Positions 44,784 through 54,710 of a DNA stretch of 64,000 bases are shown piece after piece. The notes beneath the pieces were generated by a model that saw only the letters and a list, made by a program, of their open reading frames with translations, was not told the origin of the DNA and did not search any database. This DNA is from an uncultured Alphaproteobacteria bacterium (lineage in GTDB: Bacteria > Pseudomonadota > Alphaproteobacteria > UBA8366 > GCA-2717185), in assembly GCA_943788635.1 (NCBI GenBank), contig CALSRA010000042.1:42392-106391 (forward strand), written 5' to 3'. The position numbers were made by a program, and so were the translations under genes. Every line of letters starts with the position of its first letter. Position 1 is the first letter of the stretch.

Positions 44784-46391
44784 TTACATACGGAAGACGC
44801 CGAACGTCGTCGGCTCCGCCGGTTTGTTCAGCGCGGCGGAAATACCCAGCGCCAGCACCTGTCGTGTCTGTGCCGGATCAATCACCCCATCATCCCACAG
44901 CCGGGCCGTGGCGTAATAGGGATGCCCCTCGCGTTCGTACTGATCCAGGATCGGCGCCTTGAAGGCATCTTCGTCTTCGTCGCTCCAATCGTCGCCCCTG
45001 GCTTCCATGGCGTCGCGGCGGATGGTCGCCAGTACGCTCGCCGCCTGCATGCCGCCCATGACGGAAATCCGCGCGTTCGGCCACATCCACAACATGCGCG
45101 GCCCAAAGGCGCGGCCGCACATGCCGTAATTGCCGGCACCGAACGATCCGCCGATGATCATCGTGAATTTCGGCACATTGGCGCAGGCCACAGCCGTGAC
45201 CAGCTTGGCGCCATCCTTGGCAATGCCGCCCGCTTCGTATTTCTGTCCGACCATGAAGCCGGAAATATTCTGCAGGAAGATCAACGGAATGCCACGCTGG
45301 CAGCACAGGTTAATAAAATGCGCGCCCTTTTGTGCCGATTCCGAAAACAGGATGCCGTTATTGGCAACGATCCCCACCGGATAGCCATGCAGATGGGCGA
45401 AACCGCAGACCAGCGTCGGACCGTATAACTGTTTGAATTCGTCAAACTCGCTGCCGTCGACAACGCGGGCGATGATTTCCCGAACATCATAGGGTTTGCG
45501 CGGATCGGCATTGACGATGCCGTACAGTTCCTCCGCCGGATAAACCGGGTCACGCGGTTCGCGCAATGCAAGGTCAACCCGTTTGGTCCGGTTCAGGTTA
45601 GCGACGATGCGACGGCAGATCGACAGCGCATGGGCGTCGTCATTCGCAAGATGGTCGGTCACGCCGGAGGTCCGCGAATGCAGGTCCGCCCCGCCGAGAT
45701 CTTCGGACGTGACGATTTCGCCCGTCGCCGCCTTAACCAACGGCGGACCGCCAAGGAAAATGGTCCCCTGCCCGCGCACGATCACGGCTTCGTCCGACAT
45801 CGCCGGGACATAGGCGCCGCCCGCCGTGCAGGACCCCATGACCGAGGCGATCTGCGGAATACCGGCGGCCGACATGGTCGCCTGATTATAGAAAATACGG
45901 CCGAAATGGTCGCGGTCGGGAAAGATGCCTTCCTGGTTCGGCAGGTTCGCGCCACCGGAATCGACCAGATAGATACAGGGCAGATTGTTTTCGCGGGCGA
46001 TTTCCTGTGCGCGAAGGTGCTTTTTCACCGTGATCGGATAATACGACCCACCCTTGACCGTCGCATCATTGGCAACGATGACGCATTCGGTGCCCGACAC
46101 GACACCGATCCCGGTAATAATGCCGGCGGACGCGATATTGTCGTCATACATGCCATGCGCGGCGAGCGCCGAAAATTCCAGGAACGGCGCGCCCGGATCA
46201 CAAAGCGCCCGGATTCGTTCGCGCGCCGGCATCTTGCCGCGTTCGACATGGCGCGCCATCGCCGCTTCGCTGCCGCCCAGCGCCACAGCCGATTGCTTTT
46301 CATGCAGATCGGCGACGAGCACCGCCATTGCCTCGGCATTTGCCTTGAACTCCGCCGCGCGTGGCTTGATGGCAGTTTTCAGAACACTCAT
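44784..46391 (-). CDS. liuB: Methylcrotonyl-CoA carboxylase, carboxyltransferase (beta) subunit
   Basis: The 535-residue carboxyltransferase has [16 protein letters not shown] near residue 52, [20 protein letters not shown] near 145 and [19 protein letters not shown] near 185, then GISLIFLQN-type [26 protein letters not shown] near 370 and a C-terminal [29 protein letters not shown] and the DDGVIDP ending mark the methylcrotonyl-CoA rather than propionyl-CoA type. It needs a biotin-carboxylase alpha subunit. The only one in the window, at 59908-61897, looks like the propionyl type, so the true partner may lie elsewhere. Confidence 0.9.
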   Translation of the reverse strand: MSVLKTAIKPRAAEFKANAEAMAVLVADLHEKQSAVALGGSEAAMARHVERGKMPARERIRALCDPGAPFLEFSALAAHGMYDDNIASAGIITGIGVVSGTECVIVANDATVKGGSYYPITVKKHLRAQEIARENNLPCIYLVDSGGANLPNQEGIFPDRDHFGRIFYNQATMSAAGIPQIASVMGSCTAGGAYVPAMSDEAVIVRGQGTIFLGGPPLVKAATGEIVTSEDLGGADLHSRTSGVTDHLANDDAHALSICRRIVANLNRTKRVDLALREPRDPVYPAEELYGIVNADPRKPYDVREIIARVVDGSEFDEFKQLYGPTLVCGFAHLHGYPVGIVANNGILFSESAQKGAHFINLCCQRGIPLIFLQNISGFMVGQKYEAGGIAKDGAKLVTAVACANVPKFTMIIGGSFGAGNYGMCGRAFGPRMLWMWPNARISVMGGMQAASVLATIRRDAMEARGDDWSDEDEDAFKAPILDQYEREGHPYYATARLWDDGVIDPAQTRQVLALGISAALNKPAEPTTFGVFRM

Positions 46392-46446
46392 GTCGAATCC
46401 GACTCCTTGATATTCGGGTCGTGAGATGTGTTTACGCTAACCCGTC

Positions 46447-47106
46447 CTACCAGGGAATATCGAACCCGTCATAATTGATGAACCGGCCGTTATCGTCGAT
46501 GCCCAACCGCTCGATCACATTGGTCATGCCGCGAATACTGGTCGTGACATCAATGGCCGCACCCGCCCCGCCCATATCGGTCCGAACCCAGCCGGGATGG
46601 AACAGCACGCTTGCGATGCCACGCGACTTCAGATCGTTCGACATCACGTTCACCGCCTGATTCAGGCAGGCCTTGGCAGACCGGTAGAAAATCGAATCGC
46701 TGCTGCTGGTCTGGGTGATGCTGCCCATGATCGATGAAATAAACACCATCAGCTTGCGATCCGACTGCGCGACATTGTCGGCCAGCGCCGCCGCGACGCG
46801 AACCGGCGCAATCGCATCGACCTGCAGGACCTCCGCCCAGGCCGCATAATCAAGCCCGGCCACACCGGTACCGCGCGGCCCTGTAATGCCCGCATTGTTA
46901 AGCAGCAGATCAATCGGTTCACCCGCCAGAGAGTCCACCAGTGACTGCACCGATGCGTCGCTCGTCACATCCAGCGGCAAGGCTTCCCCCACCAGACCAT
47001 CCGGGTTGCGCGCAGTCGAAATCACGCGCCACCCCGCCGCGGTATAATGTTCGGCAAATCCCTTGCCGAGCCCCCGGCTGGCCCCGGTGATCAGAACGGT
47101 CGGCAT
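46447..47106 (-). CDS. SDR family oxidoreductase (C-factor/sniffer-like)
   Basis: The 219-residue protein has VLITGASRGLGKGFAEHY near residues 4-21, LLNNAGITGPRGTGV near 69, SSIMGSITQT near 117 and YRSAKACLNQAV with the catalytic Tyr and Lys near 134-138. Its short length and this layout fit the CsgA/C-factor-like SDR group rather than fatty-acid-synthesis reductases. It precedes the liuB gene by 55 bases on the same strand. Substrate unknown. Confidence 0.85.
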   Translation of the reverse strand: MPTVLITGASRGLGKGFAEHYTAAGWRVISTARNPDGLVGEALPLDVTSDASVQSLVDSLAGEPIDLLLNNAGITGPRGTGVAGLDYAAWAEVLQVDAIAPVRVAAALADNVAQSDRKLMVFISSIMGSITQTSSSDSIFYRSAKACLNQAVNVMSNDLKSRGIASVLFHPGWVRTDMGGAGAAIDVTTSIRGMTNVIERLGIDDNGRFINYDGFDIPW

Positions 47107-47122
47107 CTGCTTCTCCCTGTAA

Positions 47123-47533
47123 CTACAATCCGATGATGACGCCGAAGATCATTGCCATACCGACAAGGCTTGCGGCAAACGAGAACGTCCGCACAAACGG
47201 AATCCCGAAGACATAAGCAACCGCGTGAACGACCCGGGCCCAGAAGAAAACCTGCGCGCCGAGCGCCGTTGTCTCGTTCGCCAGCCCGGCAACATGGGCA
47301 ACCAGCACCAGGATCGCGAATGGTGCGAGATTTTCCACCAGATTGAGATGCGCCTTTTGCATCCGCGCCGACCATGCCGGCACGGCCGGTGGCGCATCCG
47401 GATATCCCATCGCATCCAGCATCCCCCAGGCCGCGATTCGGGCCAGGATATAGGGCACCCAGATCAGGGCGCACAGCACGGCGCTCCATGTCAGCATCGT
47501 CAAATCGGTCGTCAACATCATTTCCGTGGTCAT
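47123..47533 (-). CDS. MAPEG family membrane protein
   Basis: The 136-residue product has four membrane segments and the family pattern RMQKAHLNLVENLAPFAILVLVAHVAG near residues 58-84, with the conserved ENLAPF, and FFWARVVHAVAYVFGIPFVRT near 94-114. MAPEG proteins include microsomal glutathione transferases and eicosanoid enzymes; bacterial members are poorly characterised. AGGGAGG is seven bases upstream of the ATG at 47533. The SDR gene is 16 bases downstream. Confidence 0.86.
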   Translation of the reverse strand: MTTEMMLTTDLTMLTWSAVLCALIWVPYILARIAAWGMLDAMGYPDAPPAVPAWSARMQKAHLNLVENLAPFAILVLVAHVAGLANETTALGAQVFFWARVVHAVAYVFGIPFVRTFSFAASLVGMAMIFGVIIGL

Positions 47534-47555
47534 GACACTTACCTCCCTTTTCAAA

Positions 47556-48032
47556 TCAATACGGTTTGCCTGCCTTGTTCACAAAGATACGCCCCTGCGG
47601 TGAATTCCGGAGGGCCAGATCGATGTCGGGATAATTCACTTCATCGCCTTCGCTGCGGTCGCCGACTTCCAGATATACCGCCGGGCGGTCGGTGCGATTT
47701 ACAAGCTGATGTCCATCGGCGACGCCTGCCGGAAACCCGACCGCCATGCCGGGTGTCAACATCTGTTCCCCCGCATCGGTGACCAGCACGATCTCACCTT
47801 CCAGCTCATAGATGAATTCGTCCTGCTTCGTGTGCCAGTGACGATGCGCCGATCCCGCATTCGACTTTAGCGTCACGTGATTGACTCCGAAGATGCTCAA
47901 TCCGACGGCATCGCCCAGCGCCCGCTTTTCCCGTTCTTCAGATACGGCCTTGAACGGTTCAGGATAGCTGCTGCCCGTGCGCATCGTTACGGTCGCGGGG
48001 TCTATCGCCGGCTTCACAAGGTTTCCACTCAT
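47556..48032 (-). CDS. Cupin domain-containing protein
   Basis: The 158-residue protein has the cupin metal motif SAHRHWHTKQDEFIYELEGE near residues 61-80 (His, His, Glu ligands) and VGFPAGVADGHQLVN near 98 (fourth His). It is a single-domain cupin; homologues are annotated as sugar-isomerase-like or tryptophan/transcription-associated proteins without a fixed reaction. GGAGGGAG precedes the ATG. It lies 22 bases before the MAPEG gene on the same strand. Confidence 0.85.
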   Translation of the reverse strand: MSGNLVKPAIDPATVTMRTGSSYPEPFKAVSEEREKRALGDAVGLSIFGVNHVTLKSNAGSAHRHWHTKQDEFIYELEGEIVLVTDAGEQMLTPGMAVGFPAGVADGHQLVNRTDRPAVYLEVGDRSEGDEVNYPDIDLALRNSPQGRIFVNKAGKPY

Positions 48033-48076
48033 AACAATTCTCCCTCCGTTGCCACGCGCATATGCGCATCATGCCG

Positions 48077-48412
48077 TCAAACGAGGATCAGGGTCCACAC
48101 CACCACCACGTTGACCAGACTGATAAAAACCGCCGCCGATGCCGTATCCTTGGCGACCTTGGACAGCGCATGGACTTCCGGCCCGATCCGGTCGACAACC
48201 GCCTCAACCGCGCTGTTGAGCAATTCAACGATCAGCACCAGCAGCAGCACGCCGATCAATATCGCCCGTTCCACCCCGGTATCCCCCAGCCACAACGCCA
48301 GCGGGACCAGCACAATCATCAACAGCACTTCCTGCCGAAACGCCGCCTCGCCGGACCAGGCCGCTTTCAACCCTTCCAGCGAATACCCCGTCGCCTTGAT
48401 CAGGCGGCGCAT
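48077..48412 (-). CDS. dgkA: Diacylglycerol kinase (prokaryotic, integral membrane)
   Basis: The 111-residue protein has an amphipathic start (RRLIKATGYSLEGLKAAW), the catalytic region GEAAFRQEVLLM near residues 21-32 and ELLNSAVEAVVDRIGPEVH near 64-82, plus three membrane helices, as in DgkA trimers. It phosphorylates diacylglycerol produced during membrane-derived oligosaccharide or lipid modification. The length is slightly under that of E. coli DgkA. The acyl-CoA dehydrogenase gene lies 10 bases upstream on the same strand, so they are likely cotranscribed though unrelated. Confidence 0.92.
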   Translation of the reverse strand: MRRLIKATGYSLEGLKAAWSGEAAFRQEVLLMIVLVPLALWLGDTGVERAILIGVLLLVLIVELLNSAVEAVVDRIGPEVHALSKVAKDTASAAVFISLVNVVVVWTLILV

Positions 48413-48422
48413 GACGGCGCGC

Positions 48423-49595
48423 TCACTTCGTTTCCTCGAACAGCTCCCGGCCGATCAGCATGCGCCGGATTTCGCTGGTGCCCGCGCCGATCTCGTAAAG
48501 CTTCGCATCGCGCAGCAGGCGACCGGTCGCATATTCGTTGATATAGCCATTGCCGCCCAGACACTGGATCGCTTCCAGCGCCATCCAGGTGGCTTTTTCC
48601 GCCGCGTACAGAATAACGCCCGCCGCGTCCTTGCGTGTCGTATCCCCCCGGTCGCAAGCCTTGGCGACGGCGTAGACATAGGCCTTCGTCGCGTTCATCG
48701 TCGTATACATATCGGCAAGCTTACCCTGCATGAGCTGGAATTCACCGATTGCCTGACCGAACTGCTTGCGTTCATGGACATAGGGCACAACCGCATCCAT
48801 ACAGGCCTGCATGATGCCCAAAGGTCCCCCGGCCAGCACAAGGCGTTCATAGTCCAGCCCGCTCATCAACACGTTGACGCCGCGCCCTTCCGCGCCCAGC
48901 ACGTTTTCCGCCGGCACCTCGCAATCCTCGAACACCAGCTCACAGGTATCGGAACCGCGCATGCCCAGCTTGTCGAGTTTCGGCGAGGTCGAAAATCCCT
49001 TGAAGCCCTTCTCGATGATGAAGGCCGTAATCCCGCGCTTGTCCGCGTCCGGGTCGGTCTTGGCATATACCACCAACGTCTCCGCCGTAGGCCCGTTGGT
49101 GATCCACATCTTGGTGCCGTTCAGGATGTAGCGGTCGCCCTTGCGTTCGGCTTTCAGCCGCATGGATACGACGTCGGAACCGGAACCGGCCTCGCTCATC
49201 GCCAGCGCGCCGACATGCTCCCCGGATATCAGCTTCGGCAGGTAGCGCCGTTTCTGTTCCTCGCTGCCGTTGCGGTTGATCTGGTTCACGCAGAGGTTGG
49301 AATGCGCGCCGTAAGACAGGCCGACCGCGGCGGAGGCGCGACTGATTTCCTCAATGGCGACGACATGTTCGGTATAGCCCATGCCCGCGCCGCCGAATTC
49401 CTCTGCCACCGTGACGCCATGCAATCCCAGCGCGCCAAGTTGCGGCCACAGATCGGCGGGAAATTCGTTAGTCTGGTCTATTTCGGCGGCGCGCGGCGCG
49501 ATCTTATCGGCGGCGAAGGCGCGCACCATATCGCGCAACATGTCGGCGCTTTCGCCGAGGTCGAAATCCAGTCCTGGCAGTGCATTGGCAATCAT
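48423..49595 (-). CDS. ivd: Isovaleryl-CoA dehydrogenase
   Basis: The 390-residue acyl-CoA dehydrogenase has [14 protein letters not shown] near residue 132, KMWITNGP near 162 and [20 protein letters not shown] near 275. The catalytic Glu is in [15 protein letters not shown] near 248, the helix-G position used by isovaleryl-CoA dehydrogenase. The usual C-terminal Glu is Gly ([12 protein letters not shown] near 370), which separates this enzyme from medium-chain types. It makes methylcrotonyl-CoA, the substrate of the carboxylase encoded 2 kb downstream. FAD-bound, electrons to ETF. Confidence 0.92.
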   Translation of the reverse strand: MIANALPGLDFDLGESADMLRDMVRAFAADKIAPRAAEIDQTNEFPADLWPQLGALGLHGVTVAEEFGGAGMGYTEHVVAIEEISRASAAVGLSYGAHSNLCVNQINRNGSEEQKRRYLPKLISGEHVGALAMSEAGSGSDVVSMRLKAERKGDRYILNGTKMWITNGPTAETLVVYAKTDPDADKRGITAFIIEKGFKGFSTSPKLDKLGMRGSDTCELVFEDCEVPAENVLGAEGRGVNVLMSGLDYERLVLAGGPLGIMQACMDAVVPYVHERKQFGQAIGEFQLMQGKLADMYTTMNATKAYVYAVAKACDRGDTTRKDAAGVILYAAEKATWMALEAIQCLGGNGYINEYATGRLLRDAKLYEIGAGTSEIRRMLIGRELFEETK

Positions 49596-49787
49596 CGTCG
49601 CTCCTTCACGTCAGCGGGTACGATTATGCGCCGATTCCGACAGGTATGCGCAACCTTTTGCGGTACACGAATCACGTTACTATGTGGCACGTCCAGACAT
49701 GACAACATCAACGCCACAAAGGCTCAACCGCATCGCAATGGACCTTCCCGTCACCAGCGCCGACATTTGAAGGACAGGTGAACCCCC

Positions 49788-50462
49788 ATGGACCCCTTTG
49801 AATCGCTTCCCGACCGCGAATTTTACGCGCCGGTCTTCGCGCCCTGGCTCGGTTGGGATGACTTTGGCCCAATATACAGAAAGGCCCAGCCTTTCACGGT
49901 CGTTTCACCTGATAGATGCTGGATCCTGTATTCGCTGGCACAACAGGCCATGCAACTGGACGGCAATTTTTATGAAGCGGGCGTCTACAGGGGCGGCACG
50001 GCGATTATCCTGCGCGACGTCATTCTGATTGGAAACCGGAACGGCGCCGACAAGACACTTCGCCTTTTCGATACATTTGAGGGCATGCCCGAAACCGACC
50101 CCGACCGCGACCTGCACAAACCGGGCGATTTCAGCGAGACCTTCCTGGACACCGTCAAAACGGTCCTGGGAGATTCTGACAACATCGTCTTTCATCCGGG
50201 CCTGATACCCGACACCTTTGCCGGGCTCGAAGACGACCGCATCTGTTTTGCCCATGTCGATGTCGATATCTACCGCAGCATTCAGGACTGCTGCGAATTC
50301 ATTTATCCGCGGCTGGCGCCGAGCGGCTTCATGATATTTGACGATTACGGGTTTCCGACCTGCCCGGGTGCGCGTCAGGCCGTGGACGAATTTTTCCGGG
50401 ACAAGCCGGAAGTGCCGCTCGTTCTGCCAACCGGGCAGGCTCTCGTCACCAGATGCGCCTGA
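49788..50462 (+). CDS. TylF/MycF-type (macrocin O-methyltransferase family) protein
   Basis: The 224-residue product has the SAM region GNFYEAGVYRGGTAIIL near residues 58-74, LFDTFEGMPETDPDRDLH near 93-110 and the metal-binding HVDVDIYRSI and MIFDDYGFPTCPGARQAVDEFF near 150-195. This is the macrocin O-methyltransferase family, sugar O-methyltransferases in antibiotic or surface-glycan synthesis. The leader TGAAGGACAGGTGAACCCC supports the start. No glycan genes are near. It diverges from the ivd gene. Confidence 0.86.
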   Translation: MDPFESLPDREFYAPVFAPWLGWDDFGPIYRKAQPFTVVSPDRCWILYSLAQQAMQLDGNFYEAGVYRGGTAIILRDVILIGNRNGADKTLRLFDTFEGMPETDPDRDLHKPGDFSETFLDTVKTVLGDSDNIVFHPGLIPDTFAGLEDDRICFAHVDVDIYRSIQDCCEFIYPRLAPSGFMIFDDYGFPTCPGARQAVDEFFRDKPEVPLVLPTGQALVTRCA

Positions 50463-50493
50463 CTGCGTAACAATCGCCCGGACCTGCCGCCAC

Positions 50494-51891
50494 CTAGAAC
50501 AGCACCAGCCCCGCCAGCCCGAGGAAAAACAGGAATCCGATCACGTCCGTCACCGTGGTCAGGATAACGCCGGAACTGACGGCCGGATCGATACCGGCGC
50601 GATCGAGACCCAGCGGAATCAGTAACCCGGCCACGTTTGCGACAACCAGATTGACGATCATCGCCGCGCCGATCACCAGCGCGATTTCCATTTCCGAGAA
50701 CCAGAAATAGGCGACGGTGCCCATCAGCACGGCAAAAACCAACCCGTTGATGGCGCCGACCAAAAGCTCCTTGCCCAGCACCCGCAACGCATTGCTGGCG
50801 GTCAGTTCGCGCACCGCGAGCGCACGGACGGCGACGGTCAGGGTCTGGGTGCCGGCATTGCCGCCCATGGACGCAACGATCGGCATCAGCACCGCCAGCG
50901 CCACGACCTTTTCGATTTCCGCCTGAAACAGGCCGATGACAATCGACGCCAGGATCGCCGTCGCCAGATTGACCAGCAACCAGGATCCGCGCAGACGGGT
51001 CGTCGCCACGACTGCTTCATACAGATCATCCGCCTGCACGCCGCCCAGCTTCAGGATGTCTTCTTCATGTTCTTCATGGATCACGTGGACCACGTCATCG
51101 ACGGTAATGACCCCGACGATGCGACCCGCGTCGTCAATCACCGGTGCCTCGACAAGCCCGTACTGGTGGAACAGGAAGGCGACGTCTTCCTGATCCATGG
51201 TTACCGGGATCAGCTTGATCTCGGTTTCCATGATATTCTTGACGGGGACATAGCGACGGCGTCGCAGCAGCCGGCTGGTCATGACGATACCGGTCGGCTT
51301 GTGGTCAGGGCCGACGACAAACAGGCCGTAAAATTCATCCGGTAGTTCCGCGTCGGACCGCATGTAATCAATCGCCTGACCGACACTCCAGTCAATCGGA
51401 ATGGCGGCGTATTCGCGGCGCATCAGGCGCCCGGCGCTTTCTTCGGGATAACCGAGCGCTTCTTCGTACAGTGCCCGCTCACCGACCGGCATTTGCTGCA
51501 GCAGCGCCGCCTGATCCGCGTCCTCGAGATCCTCGATGATGTCGAGCGCGTCGTCGGTATCGAGTTCGTTGACAACCCGGGCCAGCGCCTCCGGCTCCAG
51601 GTCCTCCAGCAGATCCTCGCGGACCGCCTCGTCAAGATAGGCAAAGAGCTGGGGATCGAATTCCCGGCCGAGGTACTTCTCGATCAGGTCCCGGTCCGCC
51701 GACGACAGCGCCTGCACAAGATCGGCCTGATCGGCGGCATGTAGCGGCTCGACCAGTTCCCGGACCGTTGCGCGATCATCCGCGGCGATCGCGGCGTGCA
51801 CCGACCGCACAAGGTCGTCCGTCAGGCCATACAGGCCTTCAAGATCGTCGTCTTCGCGATCTTCGACGACGGCTAGGTTCGGATCGGCCAT
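50494..51891 (-). CDS. mgtE: Magnesium transporter MgtE
   Basis: The 465-residue protein has the acidic N-domain (AADQADLVQALSSADRDLIEKYLGREFDP), two CBS domains (YVPVKNIMETEIKLIPVTMDQEDVAFLFHQYGLVEAPVIDD in the second, about residues 218-265) and five C-terminal membrane helices with PIVASMGGNAGTQTLTVAVRALA near 345-367, the pore motif. MgtE is a Mg2+-gated channel in the inner membrane. No M-box or ykoK-type riboswitch is visible in the 166 bases upstream; an inverted repeat lies there instead. Confidence 0.94.
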   Translation of the reverse strand: MADPNLAVVEDREDDDLEGLYGLTDDLVRSVHAAIAADDRATVRELVEPLHAADQADLVQALSSADRDLIEKYLGREFDPQLFAYLDEAVREDLLEDLEPEALARVVNELDTDDALDIIEDLEDADQAALLQQMPVGERALYEEALGYPEESAGRLMRREYAAIPIDWSVGQAIDYMRSDAELPDEFYGLFVVGPDHKPTGIVMTSRLLRRRRYVPVKNIMETEIKLIPVTMDQEDVAFLFHQYGLVEAPVIDDAGRIVGVITVDDVVHVIHEEHEEDILKLGGVQADDLYEAVVATTRLRGSWLLVNLATAILASIVIGLFQAEIEKVVALAVLMPIVASMGGNAGTQTLTVAVRALAVRELTASNALRVLGKELLVGAINGLVFAVLMGTVAYFWFSEMEIALVIGAAMIVNLVVANVAGLLIPLGLDRAGIDPAVSSGVILTTVTDVIGFLFFLGLAGLVLF

Positions 51892-51988
51892 CTACATTTC
51901 CCCGGAGCAAACCCAGAATGACCGGAAACGGCTGCGCCGATCCCGGTCATCACTGAAACTTCACTCTACCGCATCTTTCAGGTCGGAA

Positions 51989-52023
51989 GCATTAAAATTG
52001 CTGCACTGCACCAATTTTAATGC
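51989..52023. repeat. Perfect inverted repeat between maeB and mgtE
   Basis: Twelve-base arms GCATTAAAATTG and CAATTTTAATGC are separated by CTGCACTGCAC. The site lies 34 bases after the maeB stop and 97 before the mgtE start, both on the minus strand. The stem is AT-rich and has no T-tract, so a regulator-binding site is as likely as a terminator. It is the most symmetrical element of this intergenic region. Confidence 0.65.
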
Positions 52024-52057
52024 CGCCCCGAAAACAAACGGCTGCAGACGCTGGCTT

Positions 52058-54325
52058 TTAGTGATCCTGCGCGTCTACCACCGCATAAGCCGTCATATTC
52101 ACGACACCGCGCGTCGTAACCGACTGGGTCACGATATGCACCGGCTTCGCCATGCCCATCAGCATCGGCCCCACGGACAGGCCATCGCCGATGGTTTTCA
52201 GCAGGTTGAAGGCGATATTCGCCGAATCCAGCGACGGGGCAACCAGCAGGTTGGCGCTGCCCTTGAGCTTGGAATTCGGGAATACCCGCGCCCGGATGCT
52301 TTCGTTGATCGCGGCATCCGCGTGCATTTCACCTTCGACTTCCAGGTCAGGATCGCTGGCGTGCAACAGCGCCACCGCTTCGCGCATCTTGATCGCCGAC
52401 GGGCTGTTCCGCGTTCCGAAATTGGAATGCGACAGCAGCGCCACCTTGGGTTCAAGACCGAACCGCTTCACTTCTTCCGCGGCCAGGCGAACCATGCCGG
52501 CGATTTCCTCTGCGGTCGGGTCCGGCGACACATGCGTATCACAAAGGAAGTAGGAGCCACTCGGCACAACCACGAGGCTGAGCGCCGAAACGTCAGCAAC
52601 CCCATCCGCCTTGCCGATGATCTGGGTCAGATCGGTCAGGTCCTTTTCATATTGCCCATGCGTCCCGCAAATCAGCGCATCCGCCATGCCCTGCTTGACC
52701 ATCATGGCCCCCAGGATTGTCGGATTGTTGCGGACCAGTTCACGCGCATGGTTCGGGGTGACCCCGCTACGCACGTTCATTTCATGATAGAGCTTCGCCA
52801 GACCGGCGGAGTTGTCATCATCCTGCGGATCGACGATCTGCACGTCCTGGCCGATTGTGACCCGCATGCCCAGTTCGGAAATCTTCGCTTCGATAACCGC
52901 TGTACGACCGATCAGGATCGGTGTTGCCAACCCGTCATCGATCGCGATCTGCACAGCACGCAGGATACGGGTGTCCTCGCCTTCGGCATAGACGACCCGC
53001 TTGGGATCGAGCCGCGCCTTTTCGAAGACCGGGCGCATGATCTGGCCCGACCGGAAGACGAAGGAGGCCAGCTTGCGCCGGTACTCGTCGAAATCCGTGA
53101 TCGGCCGCGCGGCAACGCCGCTATCCATCGCCGCCTTGGCAACCGCCGGGGCGATTTCCGTGATCAGGCGCGGATCGAACGGCTTCGGGATCAGCTTTTC
53201 GGGGCCGAAGGTACCGCTCTGTCCGCCAAACGCGGCCTGCACGATATCGGAGCTTTCCGCCATCGCCAGATCGGCAATCGCCTTGACGCAGGCAATCTTC
53301 ATTTCCTCGTTGATGACCGAGGCGCCGACGTCCAGCGCGCCACGGAAGATGAACGGGAAGCACAGCACATTATTGACCTGGTTGGGATAATCCGACCGGC
53401 CGGTGCCGATGATCACGTCCGGGCGCGCCTTGTGGGCTTCCTCCGGGGTAATTTCCGGGTTCGGGTTGGCCAACGCCATGATGATCGGCTTGTCGGCCAT
53501 GGTCTTGACCATCTCGCCGGTCAGCGTGCCCGGAGCGGACAGGCCGAGGAAGATATCGGCGCCAACCAGCGCTTCGGTCAAATTCCGGTGCTTGGTATCG
53601 TTGGCGAAATATTCCTTGTACTTGTCCATCCGCTCGGTCCGACCCTTGTAGATCGTGCCGGTCCGGTCGGTGACGATGATGTTTTCCAGCGGCATGCCCA
53701 GCGCGATAAGCTGTTTGACGCAGGCCTGCGCCGCAGCACCGGCGCCCGAGGTCACGAGCCGGACATCCTTGATATCCTTTTCGACGACCCGCAGCGCGTT
53801 GTAGATCGCGGCGGCGACGACGATGGCCGTGCCGTGCTGATCATCATGGAAGACGGGGATTTTCATCCGCTCGCGCAGCAGTCGTTCGATTTCGAAACAG
53901 GCCGGCGCGCCGATATCTTCCAGGTTGATACCACCGAAGGTCGGCTCCAGCCGGGCGACGCATTCAACGAACTTTTCGACATCGGTTTCATCGACTTCGA
54001 TATCGAAGACGTCGACATTGGCGAATTTCTTGAACAGGACCGCCTTGCCTTCCATCACCGGCTTGGACGCAAGCGCGCCGATATTACCCAGCCCCAGCAC
54101 CGCGGTACCGTTGGTGATAACCCCGACCAGATTGCCGCGTACGGTCACGCTGGCCGCTTCGTTGGGATCTTCGGCAATCAGCATGCAGGCGGCGGCCACG
54201 CCGGGCGAGTAAGCGAGCGCGAGATCGCGCTGATTCGCCATCGGCTTGGTGGCGACGATTTCCAGTTTCCCCGGCGGGTCCATCTGGTGATAGACGATTG
54301 CGGCCTTGTCTAATTCGTTGGTCAT
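52058..54325 (-). CDS. maeB: NADP-dependent malic enzyme with phosphotransacetylase-like C-domain
   Basis: The 755-residue protein joins an N-terminal malic enzyme ([20 protein letters not shown] near residue 34, [22 protein letters not shown] near 137, [20 protein letters not shown] near 168) to a C-terminal phosphotransacetylase-like domain from about residue 430 ([17 protein letters not shown]). This is the standard MaeB architecture. It decarboxylates malate to pyruvate and makes NADPH; the C-domain is regulatory, sensing acetyl-CoA. It stands alone, with tRNA-Leu upstream. Confidence 0.95.
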   Translation of the reverse strand: MTNELDKAAIVYHQMDPPGKLEIVATKPMANQRDLALAYSPGVAAACMLIAEDPNEAASVTVRGNLVGVITNGTAVLGLGNIGALASKPVMEGKAVLFKKFANVDVFDIEVDETDVEKFVECVARLEPTFGGINLEDIGAPACFEIERLLRERMKIPVFHDDQHGTAIVVAAAIYNALRVVEKDIKDVRLVTSGAGAAAQACVKQLIALGMPLENIIVTDRTGTIYKGRTERMDKYKEYFANDTKHRNLTEALVGADIFLGLSAPGTLTGEMVKTMADKPIIMALANPNPEITPEEAHKARPDVIIGTGRSDYPNQVNNVLCFPFIFRGALDVGASVINEEMKIACVKAIADLAMAESSDIVQAAFGGQSGTFGPEKLIPKPFDPRLITEIAPAVAKAAMDSGVAARPITDFDEYRRKLASFVFRSGQIMRPVFEKARLDPKRVVYAEGEDTRILRAVQIAIDDGLATPILIGRTAVIEAKISELGMRVTIGQDVQIVDPQDDDNSAGLAKLYHEMNVRSGVTPNHARELVRNNPTILGAMMVKQGMADALICGTHGQYEKDLTDLTQIIGKADGVADVSALSLVVVPSGSYFLCDTHVSPDPTAEEIAGMVRLAAEEVKRFGLEPKVALLSHSNFGTRNSPSAIKMREAVALLHASDPDLEVEGEMHADAAINESIRARVFPNSKLKGSANLLVAPSLDSANIAFNLLKTIGDGLSVGPMLMGMAKPVHIVTQSVTTRGVVNMTAYAVVDAQDH

Positions 54326-54504
54326 GTCCTGCTATTCCCCTCTGACGCCGCCGGTTGACGGCCATTCATGGCGTTTTTGTCATCCGAAGGCTGTTTAGCC
54401 TGCTGTCATTAACGAAGTGTGACCTTCCATTAACCAAATAGCACAAATCCGGGGCGAATTGCCCGAAAATGATTTCGCGGAGTGACAATTCGCCCGGAAA
54501 AGCG

Positions 54505-54535
54505 AAAAGGCCCGCCGTTTCCGGCGAGCCTTTCG
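54505..54535 (-). terminator. Rho-independent terminator downstream of tRNA-Leu
   Basis: On the minus strand a stem of about eleven pairs (AAAGGCTCGCCG and CGGCGGGCCTTT, loop about GAAA, one mismatch) is followed by TCGCTTTT. It starts seven bases after the encoded CCA of the tRNA, as expected for a tRNA transcription end. Confidence 0.8.
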
Positions 54536-54541
54536 GGATAA

Positions 54542-54628
54542 TGGTGCGGTCGAGAAGACTCGAACTTCCACGGGATCTCTCCCACAGCGACCTCAACGCT
54601 GCGCGTCTACCAGTTCCGCCACGACCGC
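54542..54628 (-). tRNA. tRNA-Leu (anticodon GAG)
   Basis: The minus strand reads GCGGTCG as 5' acceptor strand and CGACCGC as 3' strand, then discriminator A and an encoded CCA. The D-arm follows (GCGGAAC...GGTAGACGC). The anticodon stem is CAGCG/CGCTG with loop TTGAGGT, giving anticodon GAG. There is a long variable arm typical of class II tRNAs, and the T-loop GTTCGAGTC. It decodes CUU/CUC Leu codons. Total 87 bases including CCA. Confidence 0.93.
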
Positions 54629-54710
54629 ATAGTTTTCCCCGGGAACGGAAAAGGTTATAGAGAGAGCCGTTCCCCGCGAGTGCAGGGGGAAATAGCAAAT
54701 CGTTCTTAGC

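Noticed and set aside
47877..49781. A 634-codon plus-strand frame opposite dgkA and ivd
   Set aside because: It runs across two well-identified minus-strand genes and has no domain.
51998..54313. A 771-codon plus-strand frame opposite maeB
   Set aside because: Antisense shadow of the intact malic enzyme; no start signal and Asp/Arg/His-rich content.
52058..54325. MaeB C-domain as a separate phosphotransacetylase gene fused by error
   Set aside because: The malic enzyme-phosphotransacetylase fusion is the normal MaeB architecture.
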